Shown piece after piece: positions 46,173-55,951 of a stretch of DNA of 64,000 bases. How positions within the stretch are numbered: position 1 is the first letter of the stretch; each line of letters starts with the position of its first letter. The stretch lies in the NCBI GenBank assembly GCA_947086655.1, contig CAMTZM010000006.1, forward strand, positions 1-64,000, read 5' to 3'. Source of the stretch: an uncultured Eubacteriaceae bacterium (GTDB lineage: Bacteria; Bacillota; Clostridia; Lachnospirales; CAG-274). The position numbers and the translations under genes are program-made. The notes beneath the pieces were generated by a model, which saw only the letters and a list, made by a program, of their open reading frames with translations, was not told the DNA's origin and searched no databases.

Positions 46173-46886
46173 TTAGTTTCGGCGTCTTCCGGAAATAAGA
46201 AGCAGTCTTAAAAGATTAAGAACTCCAGAAGCAGCGGCAGCTACATAAGTCATTGCAGCAGCGCTTAAAACCTTTTTAGCTGATGGTATTTCATTGTTTG
46301 TGAGAAAACCGTAATCCTCTAAAAGAGAAATTGCACGGCTTGATGCGTTAAACTCAACAGGCAGTGTTACAAGCTGAAAGAAAACAACAGCCGAAAAAAG
46401 TATTATTCCTATATTCAGTATTATGTTGCTAAATGAACCGAAAAATCCGAAAACAAGCCCTAACATAATAAGCGGCATAGCAAGTTTTGAACTTATATTT
46501 ACAACGGGAAAAATAGCCGTTCTTATTGAAAGGGGAAGATAATCTGTATCATGTTGTATTGCATGCCCTGTTTCATGAGCAGCAACTCCTATTGCGGCAA
46601 TGCTTTTTGAGTTGAAAACAGGGTCTGAAAGTCTAAGCACCTTGTTTTTTGGGTCATAATGGTCTGTAAGACTTCCGCTTATATGCTCAACTGTTACATC
46701 TGTTATACCTGCTATATTTAAAAGCTGTCTTGCTACGTCAGCGCCAGTATAGCCTTTAGCAGCCGGTACAGACGAGTATCGGTTAAATGTGTTTGATACT
46801 TTTGATTGAGCCCATATTGATAGTATAATAGCCGGTATAATTAAAATCATTGTAGGGTCAAAATAAAACCCTAAACCATGAAACAT
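46173..46886 (-). CDS. YugP-like membrane zinc metallopeptidase
   Basis: A 237-residue membrane protein of the Zn_peptidase_2 family (YugP). The zinc motif HETGH is in AAIGVAAHETGHAIQHD (about residues 104-120). Membrane helices lie at about 10-28, 128-150 and 155-178, plus one near the C-terminus. Preceding sequence LRLSDPVFNSKSIAAIG is family-typical. Biological substrate unknown. It is the last gene of the minus-strand cluster, 23 nt after fmt. Confidence 0.9.
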   Translation of the reverse strand: MFHGLGFYFDPTMILIIPAIILSIWAQSKVSNTFNRYSSVPAAKGYTGADVARQLLNIAGITDVTVEHISGSLTDHYDPKNKVLRLSDPVFNSKSIAAIGVAAHETGHAIQHDTDYLPLSIRTAIFPVVNISSKLAMPLIMLGLVFGFFGSFSNIILNIGIILFSAVVFFQLVTLPVEFNASSRAISLLEDYGFLTNNEIPSAKKVLSAAAMTYVAAAASGVLNLLRLLLISGRRRN

Positions 46887-46909
46887 AATGTAAAACCTCC
46901 TTTATTAAT

Positions 46910-47839
46910 TTATTGTAAAATAATTCCCTCTTTTATTTCATGTCCTCTTAGATAGTCTGCGGCTGACATTTTTTTGCCGCCTTTTGCCTGCATTTGAGTT
47001 ATAATAATAGCAGAATCAGCAGTTTTAACAATAAATCCCTTTTTAGGAGATACGGATATTATTTCCCCAAAGTCTGAATTTTTATCTGTTTTTGTTTTTT
47101 CGGCAGCATATATTTTAAATGTTTCACCGCAATAATTAGTATAGGCGCAAGGAGAAGGGTTTAAACCTCTTATTAAGTTTATTATTTCATCAGATGTTTT
47201 ATCCCATTTTATATGTCCTGTTTCTTTATCAATCATATATGCATATGTTGAAAGACTTGAGTCTTGTTTTTCAGCCTTTAAATTTCCTTCTGAAAGAAGT
47301 TTTAATGTTTTTATAATAAGAGATGCTCCAACAACTGACATTTTATCATGCAAAGAGCCATATGTGTCATTAGGCGTAATTTCAATCTCTTGTTTTAAAA
47401 GCATATCCCCCGAATCAAGTTTTTTTTCCATATACATTATAGTAACTCCGGTTTTTGTTTTACCGTCAATAATGGCTCTTTGTATAGGAGCAGCTCCTCT
47501 GTATTCAGGTAAAAGAGAAGCATGTATATTTATACATCCGTATTTTGGCATTTTAAGAACTGTTTCAGGAAGTAACTGCCCATAGGCTGCTACAACAAAA
47601 ATATCGGCATTTATTTCCTTTAATTTTTCTATAAAATCATCATCTTTTAATGTTTTTGGCTGATAAACAGGTATATTATGTTCTATTGCTTTTTCTTTTA
47701 CAGGAGTAAAAAGAATTTTTTTCCCTCTTCCTTTTGGTTTATCAGGCTGTGTTATGACAGCTTTTACATTGTGTTCTTTTATTAAAGCTTCAAGTGCTAA
47801 AACAGAAAAATCAGGAGTACCCATAAATAAAACGTCCAT
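46910..47839 (-). CDS. fmt: Methionyl-tRNA formyltransferase
   Basis: A 309-residue enzyme that formylates initiator Met-tRNA. DVLFMGTPDFSVLAL, the catalytic NIHASLLPEYRGAAPIQRAI segment with Asn/His, and the Asp in KLDSGDMLL. The C-terminal tRNA-binding domain follows. The ATG at 47839 has GAGGAGGA upstream, and a longer frame is rejected. Adjacent to def by 1 nt, so formylation and deformylation genes are coupled. Confidence 0.97.
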   Translation of the reverse strand: MDVLFMGTPDFSVLALEALIKEHNVKAVITQPDKPKGRGKKILFTPVKEKAIEHNIPVYQPKTLKDDDFIEKLKEINADIFVVAAYGQLLPETVLKMPKYGCINIHASLLPEYRGAAPIQRAIIDGKTKTGVTIMYMEKKLDSGDMLLKQEIEITPNDTYGSLHDKMSVVGASLIIKTLKLLSEGNLKAEKQDSSLSTYAYMIDKETGHIKWDKTSDEIINLIRGLNPSPCAYTNYCGETFKIYAAEKTKTDKNSDFGEIISVSPKKGFIVKTADSAIIITQMQAKGGKKMSAADYLRGHEIKEGIILQ

Positions 47840-47840
47840 T

Positions 47841-48302
47841 TTATTCCTCCTCGTCAGTTTCTTCGTCAATAATGTTATCAATAAACAAAATGCCGTCAAG
47901 ATGTTCTGTTTCATGGCACAATGCTACTGCAAGAAGTCCTTCGGCTTCAATAACAATTTTTTCTCCATTTCTATTAAGAGCTTCTGCCTTTACATATTCG
48001 GGACGTTCAACTGCTCCGGATTTTCCGGGGATGCTTAAACATGCTTCATCATTTATTTGACTTCCTCTTTTCTCAACTATTACAGGATTTATAAGTTCAA
48101 TAAGTCCGTTTCCAACGTCTATAACAACAGCACGCCTTAATATTCCAACTTGAGGAGCGGCAAGACCTACTCCGTTAGCAGAATACATTGTTTCTGCCAT
48201 ATCATCTAAAAGAGTTAATATTTTATCATTTATTTCTGTTATTTCTCTTGATTTCTTTCTTAAAATTTCATCAATACTTAAACGAATTTCTCTTATAGCC
48301 AT
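47841..48302 (-). CDS. def: Peptide deformylase
   Basis: A 153-residue metalloenzyme removing the formyl group from nascent chains. Motif [11 protein letters not shown], motif [10 protein letters not shown] with the metal-binding Cys, and motif [11 protein letters not shown] with both His and the catalytic Glu. Motif II normally reads EGCLS, so Ala replaces Gly here, a tolerated change. Ends with an acidic tail (EETDEEE). Confidence 0.97.
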   Translation of the reverse strand: MAIREIRLSIDEILRKKSREITEINDKILTLLDDMAETMYSANGVGLAAPQVGILRRAVVIDVGNGLIELINPVIVEKRGSQINDEACLSIPGKSGAVERPEYVKAEALNRNGEKIVIEAEGLLAVALCHETEHLDGILFIDNIIDEETDEEE

Positions 48303-48329
48303 TTTTAGTTTCCTTTCTGTTTTTAATTT

Positions 48330-50555
48330 TTAATATGAATAAGACGGATTTAATGATATATTAACGCTTATTCCTATAAGATTGTAATTTTCTTTAAGTT
48401 TATTAAGGCAGTATATAACAAAACTTTTAAGTTTTTCCTCATCAGAGGATTTTACAATTAGTTTCCATCGGTAATTTTTTCTTATTTTTGAAATCATACA
48501 CGGAGCAGGTCCTAAAAACTCAAATAATCCTTTTCTATTATAATTTAACATTATATCAGATAATTTGTAAAGGTTTGTAATAATTTTTTTTTCGTCAACA
48601 CCTGTAAATACAATAAAAAATATGCTTGAAAATGGCGGGTATACCATTTGTCGTCTTATAGAAATTTCGTGTTTGTAAAATTCTATGTAGTTATTGTCTT
48701 TTGCAAAAACTATGCTGTAATGCTCAGGATTATAAGTTTGTATATATACATTTCCGGATACTTCGGCACGTCCGGCTCTGCCTGACACTTGGGTTAAAAG
48801 CTGGAATGTGTTTTCACCGCATTTGTAGTCTCCGTTGTTTAATGAAAGGTCGGCAGCAATAACTCCTACAACGGAAACATTAGGAAAATCAAGCCCTTTT
48901 GCAATCATTTGAGTTCCTATTAATATATCAGCGTCTCCATTTGAAAATTTCTTTAAAATAATATTATGCCCGTTTTTTTTTCTTGTAGTATCTAAATCCA
49001 TACGTAGAGTACGAGCGTTTGGAAAAAGTTTTTCTATTTCTTTTTCAACTTTTTGTGTGCCAATACCAAAAAACTTAATGTATTTTGAACCACATTGAGG
49101 ACATACAGATGGATTATTTTCCGTTTTACCACAATAATGACACATAAGTTTATTAGAACTTATATGATAGGTATAATTTACATTACAGTTAGAACACGCC
49201 ATTACATATCCGCAGCTTCTGCATGATACAAATGTAGAATGCCCACGGCGGTTTAAAAAAAGTATTGTTTGTTGTTTTTTATCAAGATTATTTTTTATAG
49301 CGTTAAATAATTCACGGCTAAATATTGAGCGGTTTCCGGAAGCAAGTTCTTGACGCATATCAACAACAGTAATATTTGGATAACTTTTATTTATACGATT
49401 TTTTATTGATACAAGTTCATATTTTTTATTAAGTGCATTATAATAAGATTCTATTGAAGGCGTAGCACTTCCAAACACTGTAAGTGCATTTTTTATCTCA
49501 CAAAGTCTAATTGCTGTGTCTCTTGCGTCATATTTTGGAGTAGAATCAGATTTATAAGTGTTTTCGTGTTCTTCATCTATTATAATAATTTTAAGATTTT
49601 CAAATGGTGTGAATAACGCAGAACGAGGTCCTACCATAATGGATATTTCACCATTTTTTGCCTTTTTCCATTGTTCAAAACGCTCGCTGCGGCTCATTGC
49701 TGAATGAGTTACTGAAACTTTATCTTGAAACCTTTTAGTAAATCTTAATACAGTTTGAGGAGTAAGAGATATTTCAGGAACTAAAACAATTGCCTGTCCT
49801 CCTGATTTTATTACATATTCGATTGCTTGCAGATAAATTTCTGTTTTTCCGCAGCCTGTAACTCCATGAATTAAAATCGGTTTTTTATTATCTGAGTTTA
49901 AACCTTTTATTATTGTATTTATAGCGTTTTGCTGTTCTTTTGTAGGCGTAAACGGAATACTTTTTTTATCTGTATAATATAAGTTTTCAAATTCTCTTTT
50001 TACTTCACGGTCATATATTTTAATTATGCCTTTTTTTTCTAATGATTTAATAGGAGAATCAGAAACTTCAGCAACAATTTTTATTTCATTTAAAGTAATG
50101 CCGTCATATTTATTAAGAAGCGCTAAAACTTTACTTTGTTGATTGTTTTTATCAATTATATCGTTTATGATTTTATATATGTTTGGAAAATCTTTGTTTA
50201 TATAAGCATATTTAGCTGTTTTTTCATGTACTATTGATGGCATTATACATTTTAGGCAGTCACTTAGATTTGAGTAATATTTTTCACGCATCCACTTAGC
50301 AAGTTCAATCATTGTTTCGGAAAATACAGGATATTTATCTGGTATAGATAGTATATCTTTTATTTTGTTTTTATCAAAATTGACTTCATTGCAAAAACCT
50401 ATTATATAACCCTCATATTTTCTGTTTCCAGCTCCAAACGGTACGTAAACTCTCATACCAAGCTTTACATATGAAAGTTTTTCAGGTATTCTGTAAGTGA
50501 AAATTCTGTCTACATTTTTATTTGATACCGCTATTATAATTTCAGCATATTTCAT
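48330..50555 (-). CDS. priA: Primosomal protein N' (PriA helicase)
   Basis: A 741-residue 3'-5' helicase for replication restart. An N-terminal DNA-binding domain, Walker A HGVTGCGKTEIY (about residue 234), DEEH box IIIDEEHENTY, and Zn-binding Cys pairs in CRSCGYVMACSNCN and CHYCGK/CPQCGS. The helicase C-domain has IGTQMIAKGLDFPNV and LLTQVSGRAGRAE. Length is normal. Confidence 0.97.
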   Translation of the reverse strand: MKYAEIIIAVSNKNVDRIFTYRIPEKLSYVKLGMRVYVPFGAGNRKYEGYIIGFCNEVNFDKNKIKDILSIPDKYPVFSETMIELAKWMREKYYSNLSDCLKCIMPSIVHEKTAKYAYINKDFPNIYKIINDIIDKNNQQSKVLALLNKYDGITLNEIKIVAEVSDSPIKSLEKKGIIKIYDREVKREFENLYYTDKKSIPFTPTKEQQNAINTIIKGLNSDNKKPILIHGVTGCGKTEIYLQAIEYVIKSGGQAIVLVPEISLTPQTVLRFTKRFQDKVSVTHSAMSRSERFEQWKKAKNGEISIMVGPRSALFTPFENLKIIIIDEEHENTYKSDSTPKYDARDTAIRLCEIKNALTVFGSATPSIESYYNALNKKYELVSIKNRINKSYPNITVVDMRQELASGNRSIFSRELFNAIKNNLDKKQQTILFLNRRGHSTFVSCRSCGYVMACSNCNVNYTYHISSNKLMCHYCGKTENNPSVCPQCGSKYIKFFGIGTQKVEKEIEKLFPNARTLRMDLDTTRKKNGHNIILKKFSNGDADILIGTQMIAKGLDFPNVSVVGVIAADLSLNNGDYKCGENTFQLLTQVSGRAGRAEVSGNVYIQTYNPEHYSIVFAKDNNYIEFYKHEISIRRQMVYPPFSSIFFIVFTGVDEKKIITNLYKLSDIMLNYNRKGLFEFLGPAPCMISKIRKNYRWKLIVKSSDEEKLKSFVIYCLNKLKENYNLIGISVNISLNPSYSY

Positions 50556-50570
50556 AAAATCATTCCTAAT

Positions 50571-50606
50571 AAATATCCCAAAAGTGATAACCTTTGGGAT
50601 ATTTTA
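50571..50606 (-). terminator. Hairpin between rpoZ and priA
   Basis: AAATATCCCAAA pairs with CTTTGGGATATTT. The T-tract is imperfect, so it may only reduce read-through from rpoZ to priA. Confidence 0.5.
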
Positions 50607-50631
50607 TTTATTTGTCTTTTTTATTTAGATT

Positions 50632-51036
50632 TTAATAAGGTATATCTGATATGTTTGATGATTCTTCATCAAGTTCTTCTGTTTCATTTAACTCTTCGTC
50701 GGTTTCTTCTTTAACGCTCATTTCTGCTGTTTTATGCATTATATCGGAAAGAATATCCTCACGTATATCAAATTCATTTTCATTTTCTTTTTTCAAATTA
50801 AGTATAGTACCTTCTCCTTCAGGCACAACTTTTATTTTATCGTTCCAAAGTTCTGATACTGCTGTTGAAAGAGGTTTTCCCTTTATTTCTGAAACCATAG
50901 GCTCATCACCGTCAATAATTTGTCTTGCTCTTTTAGCAGCGGCAATAACTATTGTATAGCGACTTGTAATTTCATCGTTTTCATTAGAGTCTTTGTTAAG
51001 CACTTCCATTAATTCGGCGTAAGATGGTCTTAACAT
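50632..51036 (-). CDS. rpoZ: RNA polymerase omega subunit
   Basis: A 134-residue omega protein. The core is MLRPSYAELMEVLN, ITSRYTIVIAAAKRARQII and KPLSTAVSEL, which assists folding of the beta' subunit. The family is usually 60-90 residues. Here an acidic tail of about 55 residues (EELNETEELDEESSN) is added. The start overlaps the end of gmk by 7 nt, the standard gmk-rpoZ pairing. Confidence 0.93.
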   Translation of the reverse strand: MLRPSYAELMEVLNKDSNENDEITSRYTIVIAAAKRARQIIDGDEPMVSEIKGKPLSTAVSELWNDKIKVVPEGEGTILNLKKENENEFDIREDILSDIMHKTAEMSVKEETDEELNETEELDEESSNISDIPY

Positions 51037-51647
51037 TTTATTTCATCTCCCTTTAAAATATTTTTAAGATATAAATTTCTGTTAGCTCTCATTTTTTCAG
51101 CATATACAATATTTTTTATATCATTTGATGCCTTTTCTATTTCATTATTTATAACAATATAATCATATTTATCCATCATATCAAATTCTTCTTTGGCACG
51201 GTTTAATCTCATTTCAATACGGTCTTTTGGTTCTGTTGCTCTGTTTTCAAGCCGGTGTTTCAATTCATTAATAGAAGGCGGAGTTAAAAATATTAAAATA
51301 GCTTCTTTAAATATTTCTTTAACTTGAAGAGCTCCTTGTACTTCTATTTCAAGTATAACATTTTTTCCTTCTTCAAGCTTTTGATTTACATAAGATATAG
51401 GAGTTCCATAATAATTTCCGCAAAAAATAGCGTATTCAAGAAATTCTTTGTTATCCGCCATTTTTTTAAATTCATCTTCACTTCTGAAAAAATAGTTTAC
51501 ACCCTCTGTCTCATTTATACGCGGCGCTCTTGTAGTTACAGATATTGATAAAGCAAACCGGCTATCGTTTTTTAAAATATCTACAACTGTTCCTTTTCCT
51601 GCTCCCGATGGACCTGATACAATAACCAGTAATCCTTTTTTATTCAT
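51030..51647 (-). CDS. gmk: Guanylate kinase
   Basis: A 205-residue enzyme phosphorylating GMP to GDP. P-loop SGPSGAGKGTV, RAPRINETEGVNYFF, and EIEVQGALQVKE are diagnostic. The ATG at 51647 is chosen over a TTG 9 nt earlier because AAGGGG needs about 10 nt. Operon with remA and rpoZ. Confidence 0.97.
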   Translation of the reverse strand: MNKKGLLVIVSGPSGAGKGTVVDILKNDSRFALSISVTTRAPRINETEGVNYFFRSEDEFKKMADNKEFLEYAIFCGNYYGTPISYVNQKLEEGKNVILEIEVQGALQVKEIFKEAILIFLTPPSINELKHRLENRATEPKDRIEMRLNRAKEEFDMMDKYDYIVINNEIEKASNDIKNIVYAEKMRANRNLYLKNILKGDEIKC

Positions 51648-51667
51648 TCTTGCCAATCCCCTTTTAT

Positions 51668-51952
51668 TTATTCTTCGTTATTATCAAAATCTTCCGTATC
51701 ATTTGTATCTTTAAGAACTATTCTGTTAGCGACAGTTTCAGGCTGTATACTTGAAAGTATAATATGGTTGCTGTCTGTTATTATTACTGCCCTTGTTCTT
51801 CTGCCATATGTAGCATCGATTAATGAGCCGGAATCTCTTGATTCCTGTATAAGTCTTTTAATTGGCGCAGACTCAGGGCTTACTATTGTAACAATACGAT
51901 TGGCAAGTACAATATTTCCAAATCCTATGTTTATTAATTTTATATTATTCAT
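51668..51952 (-). CDS. remA: RemA-like extracellular matrix regulator (DUF370)
   Basis: A 94-residue protein with [27 protein letters not shown] and [13 protein letters not shown], the DUF370/RemA signature. In Bacillus subtilis RemA is a DNA-binding activator of matrix operons that forms ring oligomers. Its position between yloC and gmk is conserved. The C-terminus carries a short acidic addition. Confidence 0.95.
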   Translation of the reverse strand: MNNIKLINIGFGNIVLANRIVTIVSPESAPIKRLIQESRDSGSLIDATYGRRTRAVIITDSNHIILSSIQPETVANRIVLKDTNDTEDFDNNEE

Positions 51953-51984
51953 AATTAATATATTTTCATCCTTTCAATAATTTG

Positions 51985-52875
51985 TTATTCAATATTTTGG
52001 ATTTGTTCCCTTATTTTTTCAACTTCACTTTTCATATTTACAATATTTTCAGTAATTTCTATACTATTGGATTTTGAACCTATTGTATTTACCTCTCTGT
52101 TAATTTCTTGAATAAGAAAGTCAAGCTTTCTTCCAATAGGAGTATTTTCTTCAATTATCATTTTCATTTGTGATATATGGCTTTTAAGCCTTGTAATTTC
52201 TTCATCTATACATGTTTTATCTGAAAACAGCATAACTTCTGTTATCAATCTTGATTCGTCTATCTCAATATTTTCAAAGCTTTTAAGTTTTTCTTCTAAT
52301 TTTTGACGCAGCTTTTTTTCATATTCAATTTGTATTTCAGGAGCTTTAATTTCAATTTTCTCAAGAATCTTTGAAATTTCAGATAGTTTATAAATAATAT
52401 TTATCTTTAAATTTTCTCCCTCTGTACGGCGCATTTTTATAAATTCATCTAACGCATAAGATAAAGCTGTTTTAAGTCCGTCCCAAATTTCACTTTCAAA
52501 ACTTTCATCTAACTTTTTTTCTATTGTAACAACTTCAGGTAACTGAGATATAAATGAGGCTTTTATTTCTTCTTTTATACCATATCTGTTTTTTATTTTA
52601 TTCAATGTATCCATAAAGCTGTCTGCTATTACTTCATTAAACTTTATAATTATATCGTTTTCATCAAAACTTTTAAATGAAATATATATATCAATTTTTC
52701 CTCTGTATATATATTGTCCTATAAATTTTTTTATTGAATCTTCATAAGAAATAAGATAGTGCGGAAGCTTTATTGTAATATCATTGAATTTATGGTTTAC
52801 TGCTTTTATTTCAACGCTAAATTGCCTATTGTGTTTAAGACATTCTCCACGACCGTAGCCTGTCATACTTTTCAT
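51985..52875 (-). CDS. YicC/YloC-family endoribonuclease
   Basis: A 296-residue protein beginning MKSMTGYGRGE, with EIKAVNHKFNDI and the C-terminal PIGRKLDFLIQEINREVNTIGSKS motif of the YicC/YloC family. Members are single-strand endoribonucleases. First gene of the remA-gmk-rpoZ-priA-def-fmt cluster. Confidence 0.95.
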   Translation of the reverse strand: MKSMTGYGRGECLKHNRQFSVEIKAVNHKFNDITIKLPHYLISYEDSIKKFIGQYIYRGKIDIYISFKSFDENDIIIKFNEVIADSFMDTLNKIKNRYGIKEEIKASFISQLPEVVTIEKKLDESFESEIWDGLKTALSYALDEFIKMRRTEGENLKINIIYKLSEISKILEKIEIKAPEIQIEYEKKLRQKLEEKLKSFENIEIDESRLITEVMLFSDKTCIDEEITRLKSHISQMKMIIEENTPIGRKLDFLIQEINREVNTIGSKSNSIEITENIVNMKSEVEKIREQIQNIE

Positions 52876-52998
52876 GTTTTCACCTCCCTTTTTTCCAATA
52901 GGTTTTATTACACCATTATACTAAAAAATTAAAATTATTAAAAGTCTTTTTTTATAATAGACATATATTAAACATATAAAAAAGATATATTTATATGT

Positions 52999-53208
52999 TC
53001 AGCGTGTCGACAAAGTCGACAACGCTGTCATCGAAAAAAAGTTTTCGATGATTTTAAGCAGAAGAATAAAGAGACGTTTCTTCGTACAAGGCTTGAAAGC
53101 CCTTGAAACGTCTCTTTTCCTCAAACGGGCAAAGCCCGTTTTGCGGCTTAAAGTCTGCGACGCTTTTTCCATAAATTAAAGTTTTAAAAAAATTTTGACT
53201 TTTTCGAC
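52999..53208 (-). repeat. 212-bp multi-hairpin repeat, copy B (inverted)
   Basis: A 210-nt reverse-complement copy of 2685-2896, with 4 substitutions and a 2-nt shorter T-run. It carries the same four stem-loops. It lacks the flanking GTCCCCCG hairpins. It sits in the 499-nt divergent gap between yloC and rqcH. No other feature was recognised in the gap. Confidence 0.9.
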
Positions 53209-53374
53209 AGTCTAAGATATATTTATATGTTTTTTTAAAAATTATAAATTAAATTTAGTTTTTAAGCGTATAAAAACCATTATGTTGAAAAAGCTTATTT
53301 AATTATATATAATGTAATTATAAAATATATTTGTACTTATAGTTTAATTTAAGTTTTTTTTGGAGGTATGAAAA

Positions 53375-55135
53375 ATGGCTTTTGATGGAGTAACTATATC
53401 TGCTGTTGTAAAACAGCTTAATGATAATGTTTTAAATGGACGTATAGATAAAATTTATCAGCCTGAGAAAGATGAAATTATATTAAATATAAGAAGTTTT
53501 AAATCTGTATATAAACTTATGCTCACATCTAATCCCCAAAGCCCGAGAATAGGTTTTACTTTTGTATCAAAAAATAATCCCAATACTCCTCCTTTGTTTT
53601 GTATGGTTTTAAGAAAACATATTCAAAACGGTAAAATTATAAGCATAACTCAACCTAATTTTGAAAGAATTATAAATATTAATATTGAGTCTATAAATGA
53701 GTTAGGTGATTATTCAGTTAAAACACTTATTTTGGAAATGATGGGAAGACACAGCAATATTATATTAACAGATGATAAATACAATATAATAGAGAGTATA
53801 AAACATGTAAATGCAGATATGAGTTCAGTTAGACAGGTTTTACCGGGGCTTAAATATATTATTCCGTCTTCAAATGGAAAATATGATACAATGAAAATAG
53901 AAAAAGAAATTTTTATGAAAGTGTTTGAGGAAAAAAAATTCCTTAATTTACAAAGCTTTATTTATAAAAGTTTTAATGGAATAAGTCCGATTATTGCCTC
54001 AGAAATTGTTGCAAGAGCAGGTTTTGAACCTTCTGTTAGAGGAGATGAACTTAATGAATTTGAGAAAAATGTTTTGTATGAAAAATTTGTAGAATTTATA
54101 AATAAAATTAAAGATGGACAATTTAATCCTAATATTATATATGAAGATGGTAAAGTTGTAGAATTTTCGCCAATAGAGACACTGATTTTCAAGAATTTTG
54201 AAAAAAAATATTTTGACGATATATCAGAACTTCTTGATTTTTATTATAAAAAGCGAGATATTTTGTATAGAATGAATCAAAAATCACAGGATTTAAAAAA
54301 GCTCGTTTTAAATAACATTGAAAGATGTGTTAAGAAAAAACATATACAGCAAAAAACACTTAAAGAAATTAAAGACAGAGATAAATTAAGACTTTTTGGA
54401 GAACTTTTAACAGCTAATATATTTATGATAAAAAAAGGAATGACAAGCTTTTCTACAATAAATTTTTATGATGAAAATATGAATGAAATTACAATACCTC
54501 TTGATGCTAATTTAACTCCTTCAGAGAATGCGCAAAGATATTTCAAACTTTACTCAAAGCAAAAAAGAACATTTGAAGCGTTGAAATCTCAAATAAAGCA
54601 AAATGATGATGAACTTAATTATCTTGAAGGAGTGCTTGAATCAATATCAAATTCAACTCAAGAACAAGATATAAATGAAATAAGGTTAGAACTTTCTGAA
54701 GAAGGATTTTTGAAAAAAAGGAATATAGGCAAAAATAAGCATAATATAAAAAAGTCAAAGCCAATACATTATATATCAAGTGACGGATTTAATATTTTTG
54801 TTGGAAAAAATAATAGACAAAATGATGAACTTACATTAAAAACAGCAAAAACAAATGATATGTGGCTGCATACAAAAAATATACCAGGTTCTCATGTTAT
54901 AATACAATCAAATGGAAATGACATACCGGAAACTACTATAAACGAGGCAGCATTGCTTGCAGCTTTTTACAGCAAAGGGAAAAATTCAAGTTTAGTGCCG
55001 GTTGACTATACATTGAAAAAATTTGTTAAAAAGCCGGCAGGAGCAAAACCGGGAATGGTTATATATACAACAAATAAAACGTGTTATATAACTCCTGATG
55101 AACAGCTTGTTTCTAAAATTGAAAATGCTGAATAA
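53375..55135 (+). CDS. rqcH: Ribosome-associated quality control protein RqcH (NFACT family)
   Basis: A 586-residue NFACT protein, older names YloA or fibronectin-binding protein A. The NFACT-N domain starts MAFDGVTISAVVKQLN, with GRIDKIYQPEKDEI and a conserved LEMMGRHSNIIL. A HhH-like region and a long coiled coil follow at about residues 280-440. The NFACT-R domain (from about 475) has THDMWLHTKNIPGSHVII-type sequence. RqcH binds obstructed 50S subunits and recruits tRNA-Ala for tailing. GGAGGT precedes the ATG. Confidence 0.95.
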   Translation: MAFDGVTISAVVKQLNDNVLNGRIDKIYQPEKDEIILNIRSFKSVYKLMLTSNPQSPRIGFTFVSKNNPNTPPLFCMVLRKHIQNGKIISITQPNFERIININIESINELGDYSVKTLILEMMGRHSNIILTDDKYNIIESIKHVNADMSSVRQVLPGLKYIIPSSNGKYDTMKIEKEIFMKVFEEKKFLNLQSFIYKSFNGISPIIASEIVARAGFEPSVRGDELNEFEKNVLYEKFVEFINKIKDGQFNPNIIYEDGKVVEFSPIETLIFKNFEKKYFDDISELLDFYYKKRDILYRMNQKSQDLKKLVLNNIERCVKKKHIQQKTLKEIKDRDKLRLFGELLTANIFMIKKGMTSFSTINFYDENMNEITIPLDANLTPSENAQRYFKLYSKQKRTFEALKSQIKQNDDELNYLEGVLESISNSTQEQDINEIRLELSEEGFLKKRNIGKNKHNIKKSKPIHYISSDGFNIFVGKNNRQNDELTLKTAKTNDMWLHTKNIPGSHVIIQSNGNDIPETTINEAALLAAFYSKGKNSSLVPVDYTLKKFVKKPAGAKPGMVIYTTNKTCYITPDEQLVSKIENAE

Positions 55136-55143
55136 TAAAAATT

Positions 55144-55193
55144 TTAACAGCTTTACCGAAAATAAGTAATATTTATGGTAAAGCTGTTTTTTT
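55144..55193. terminator. Bidirectional intrinsic terminator
   Basis: AACAGCTTTACC pairs with GGTAAAGCTGTT, followed by T8. It lies between convergent rqcH and spo0A. Confidence 0.92.
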
Positions 55194-55951
55194 TATAAAT
55201 TCATTTTTATGTAATCTACAACAGAAGCTATAAATTCACTGTTAGTAGGGCGTTTTCCATTGTTATGGTCTGTAAAGCCCATTATTTTATAATATGATAT
55301 ACCCGAGTCTTTTTCCCACGCTACTTCAATAGAATGTCTTATAGAACGCTCGACTCTTGAGTTACTTGTGTTATTAATTCTTGCTATTTCTGGGTATAAA
55401 AATTTTGTTACGCCCTCTAATATGCTGTCATTTTCAAGGCACATAATAACAGCTTGTTTTAAATATTTAAAACCTTTTAAATTAGGCATTATTCCGGTTT
55501 CGTTTAAAATCCAAGCTATATTTTTCTCAGCTTTTACTAATTCATTATTGTTGAGAGTGTGAAAAATTCCTATATATTTTTTATCGTTTACAATTTCTTT
55601 TATTCTTCTTATTATTATATTAAAATCGCATGGTTTAAGTAATACATATTTTGCACCCAATTCAAACGCTTTTGATATAATATGCGGAGAGTTTACAGCC
55701 GTTAAAACTATACATTTGAGTCCGTCTTCAATCATACCAATATGATTTAATTCTTCTAAAACTCCAATGCCGTCTATTCCTGAAAGTATAATGTCAATTA
55801 TAACAGCAGATGGTTTTGTTTTTTTTACAAGCTTAATACCGTCAATTCCATTATGCGCTATTCCAGAAACATTAATTTCCGAATCATTATTAAGAATTTC
55901 AGCCATTTTATTACAGATTTCCTTATCATCGTCAATAATTACAACATCCAT
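55193..55951 (-). CDS. spo0A: Sporulation master regulator Spo0A
   Basis: A 252-residue response regulator. Receiver: acidic DDDKE near residue 7, phosphoacceptor Asp in AVIIDIILSGIDG (about residue 55), Thr in CIVLTAVN, Lys in YVLLKPCDF. The C-terminal DNA-binding domain has NNTSNSRVERSIRHSIEVAWEKD and the final NNGKRPTNSEFIASVVDYI, unique to Spo0A. Its presence supports an endospore-forming host. Single gene with a good ribosome-binding site (GGAGGTGA). Confidence 0.98.
   Translation of the reverse strand: MDVVIIDDDKEICNKMAEILNNDSEINVSGIAHNGIDGIKLVKKTKPSAVIIDIILSGIDGIGVLEELNHIGMIEDGLKCIVLTAVNSPHIISKAFELGAKYVLLKPCDFNIIIRRIKEIVNDKKYIGIFHTLNNNELVKAEKNIAWILNETGIMPNLKGFKYLKQAVIMCLENDSILEGVTKFLYPEIARINNTSNSRVERSIRHSIEVAWEKDSGISYYKIMGFTDHNNGKRPTNSEFIASVVDYIKMNL

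Noticed and set aside
53198-53210. Spo0A box (TGTCGAAAAA) beside repeat copy B
   Set aside because: It lies within the repeat, the other copy has TGTAGAAAAA, and no sporulation gene starts there.
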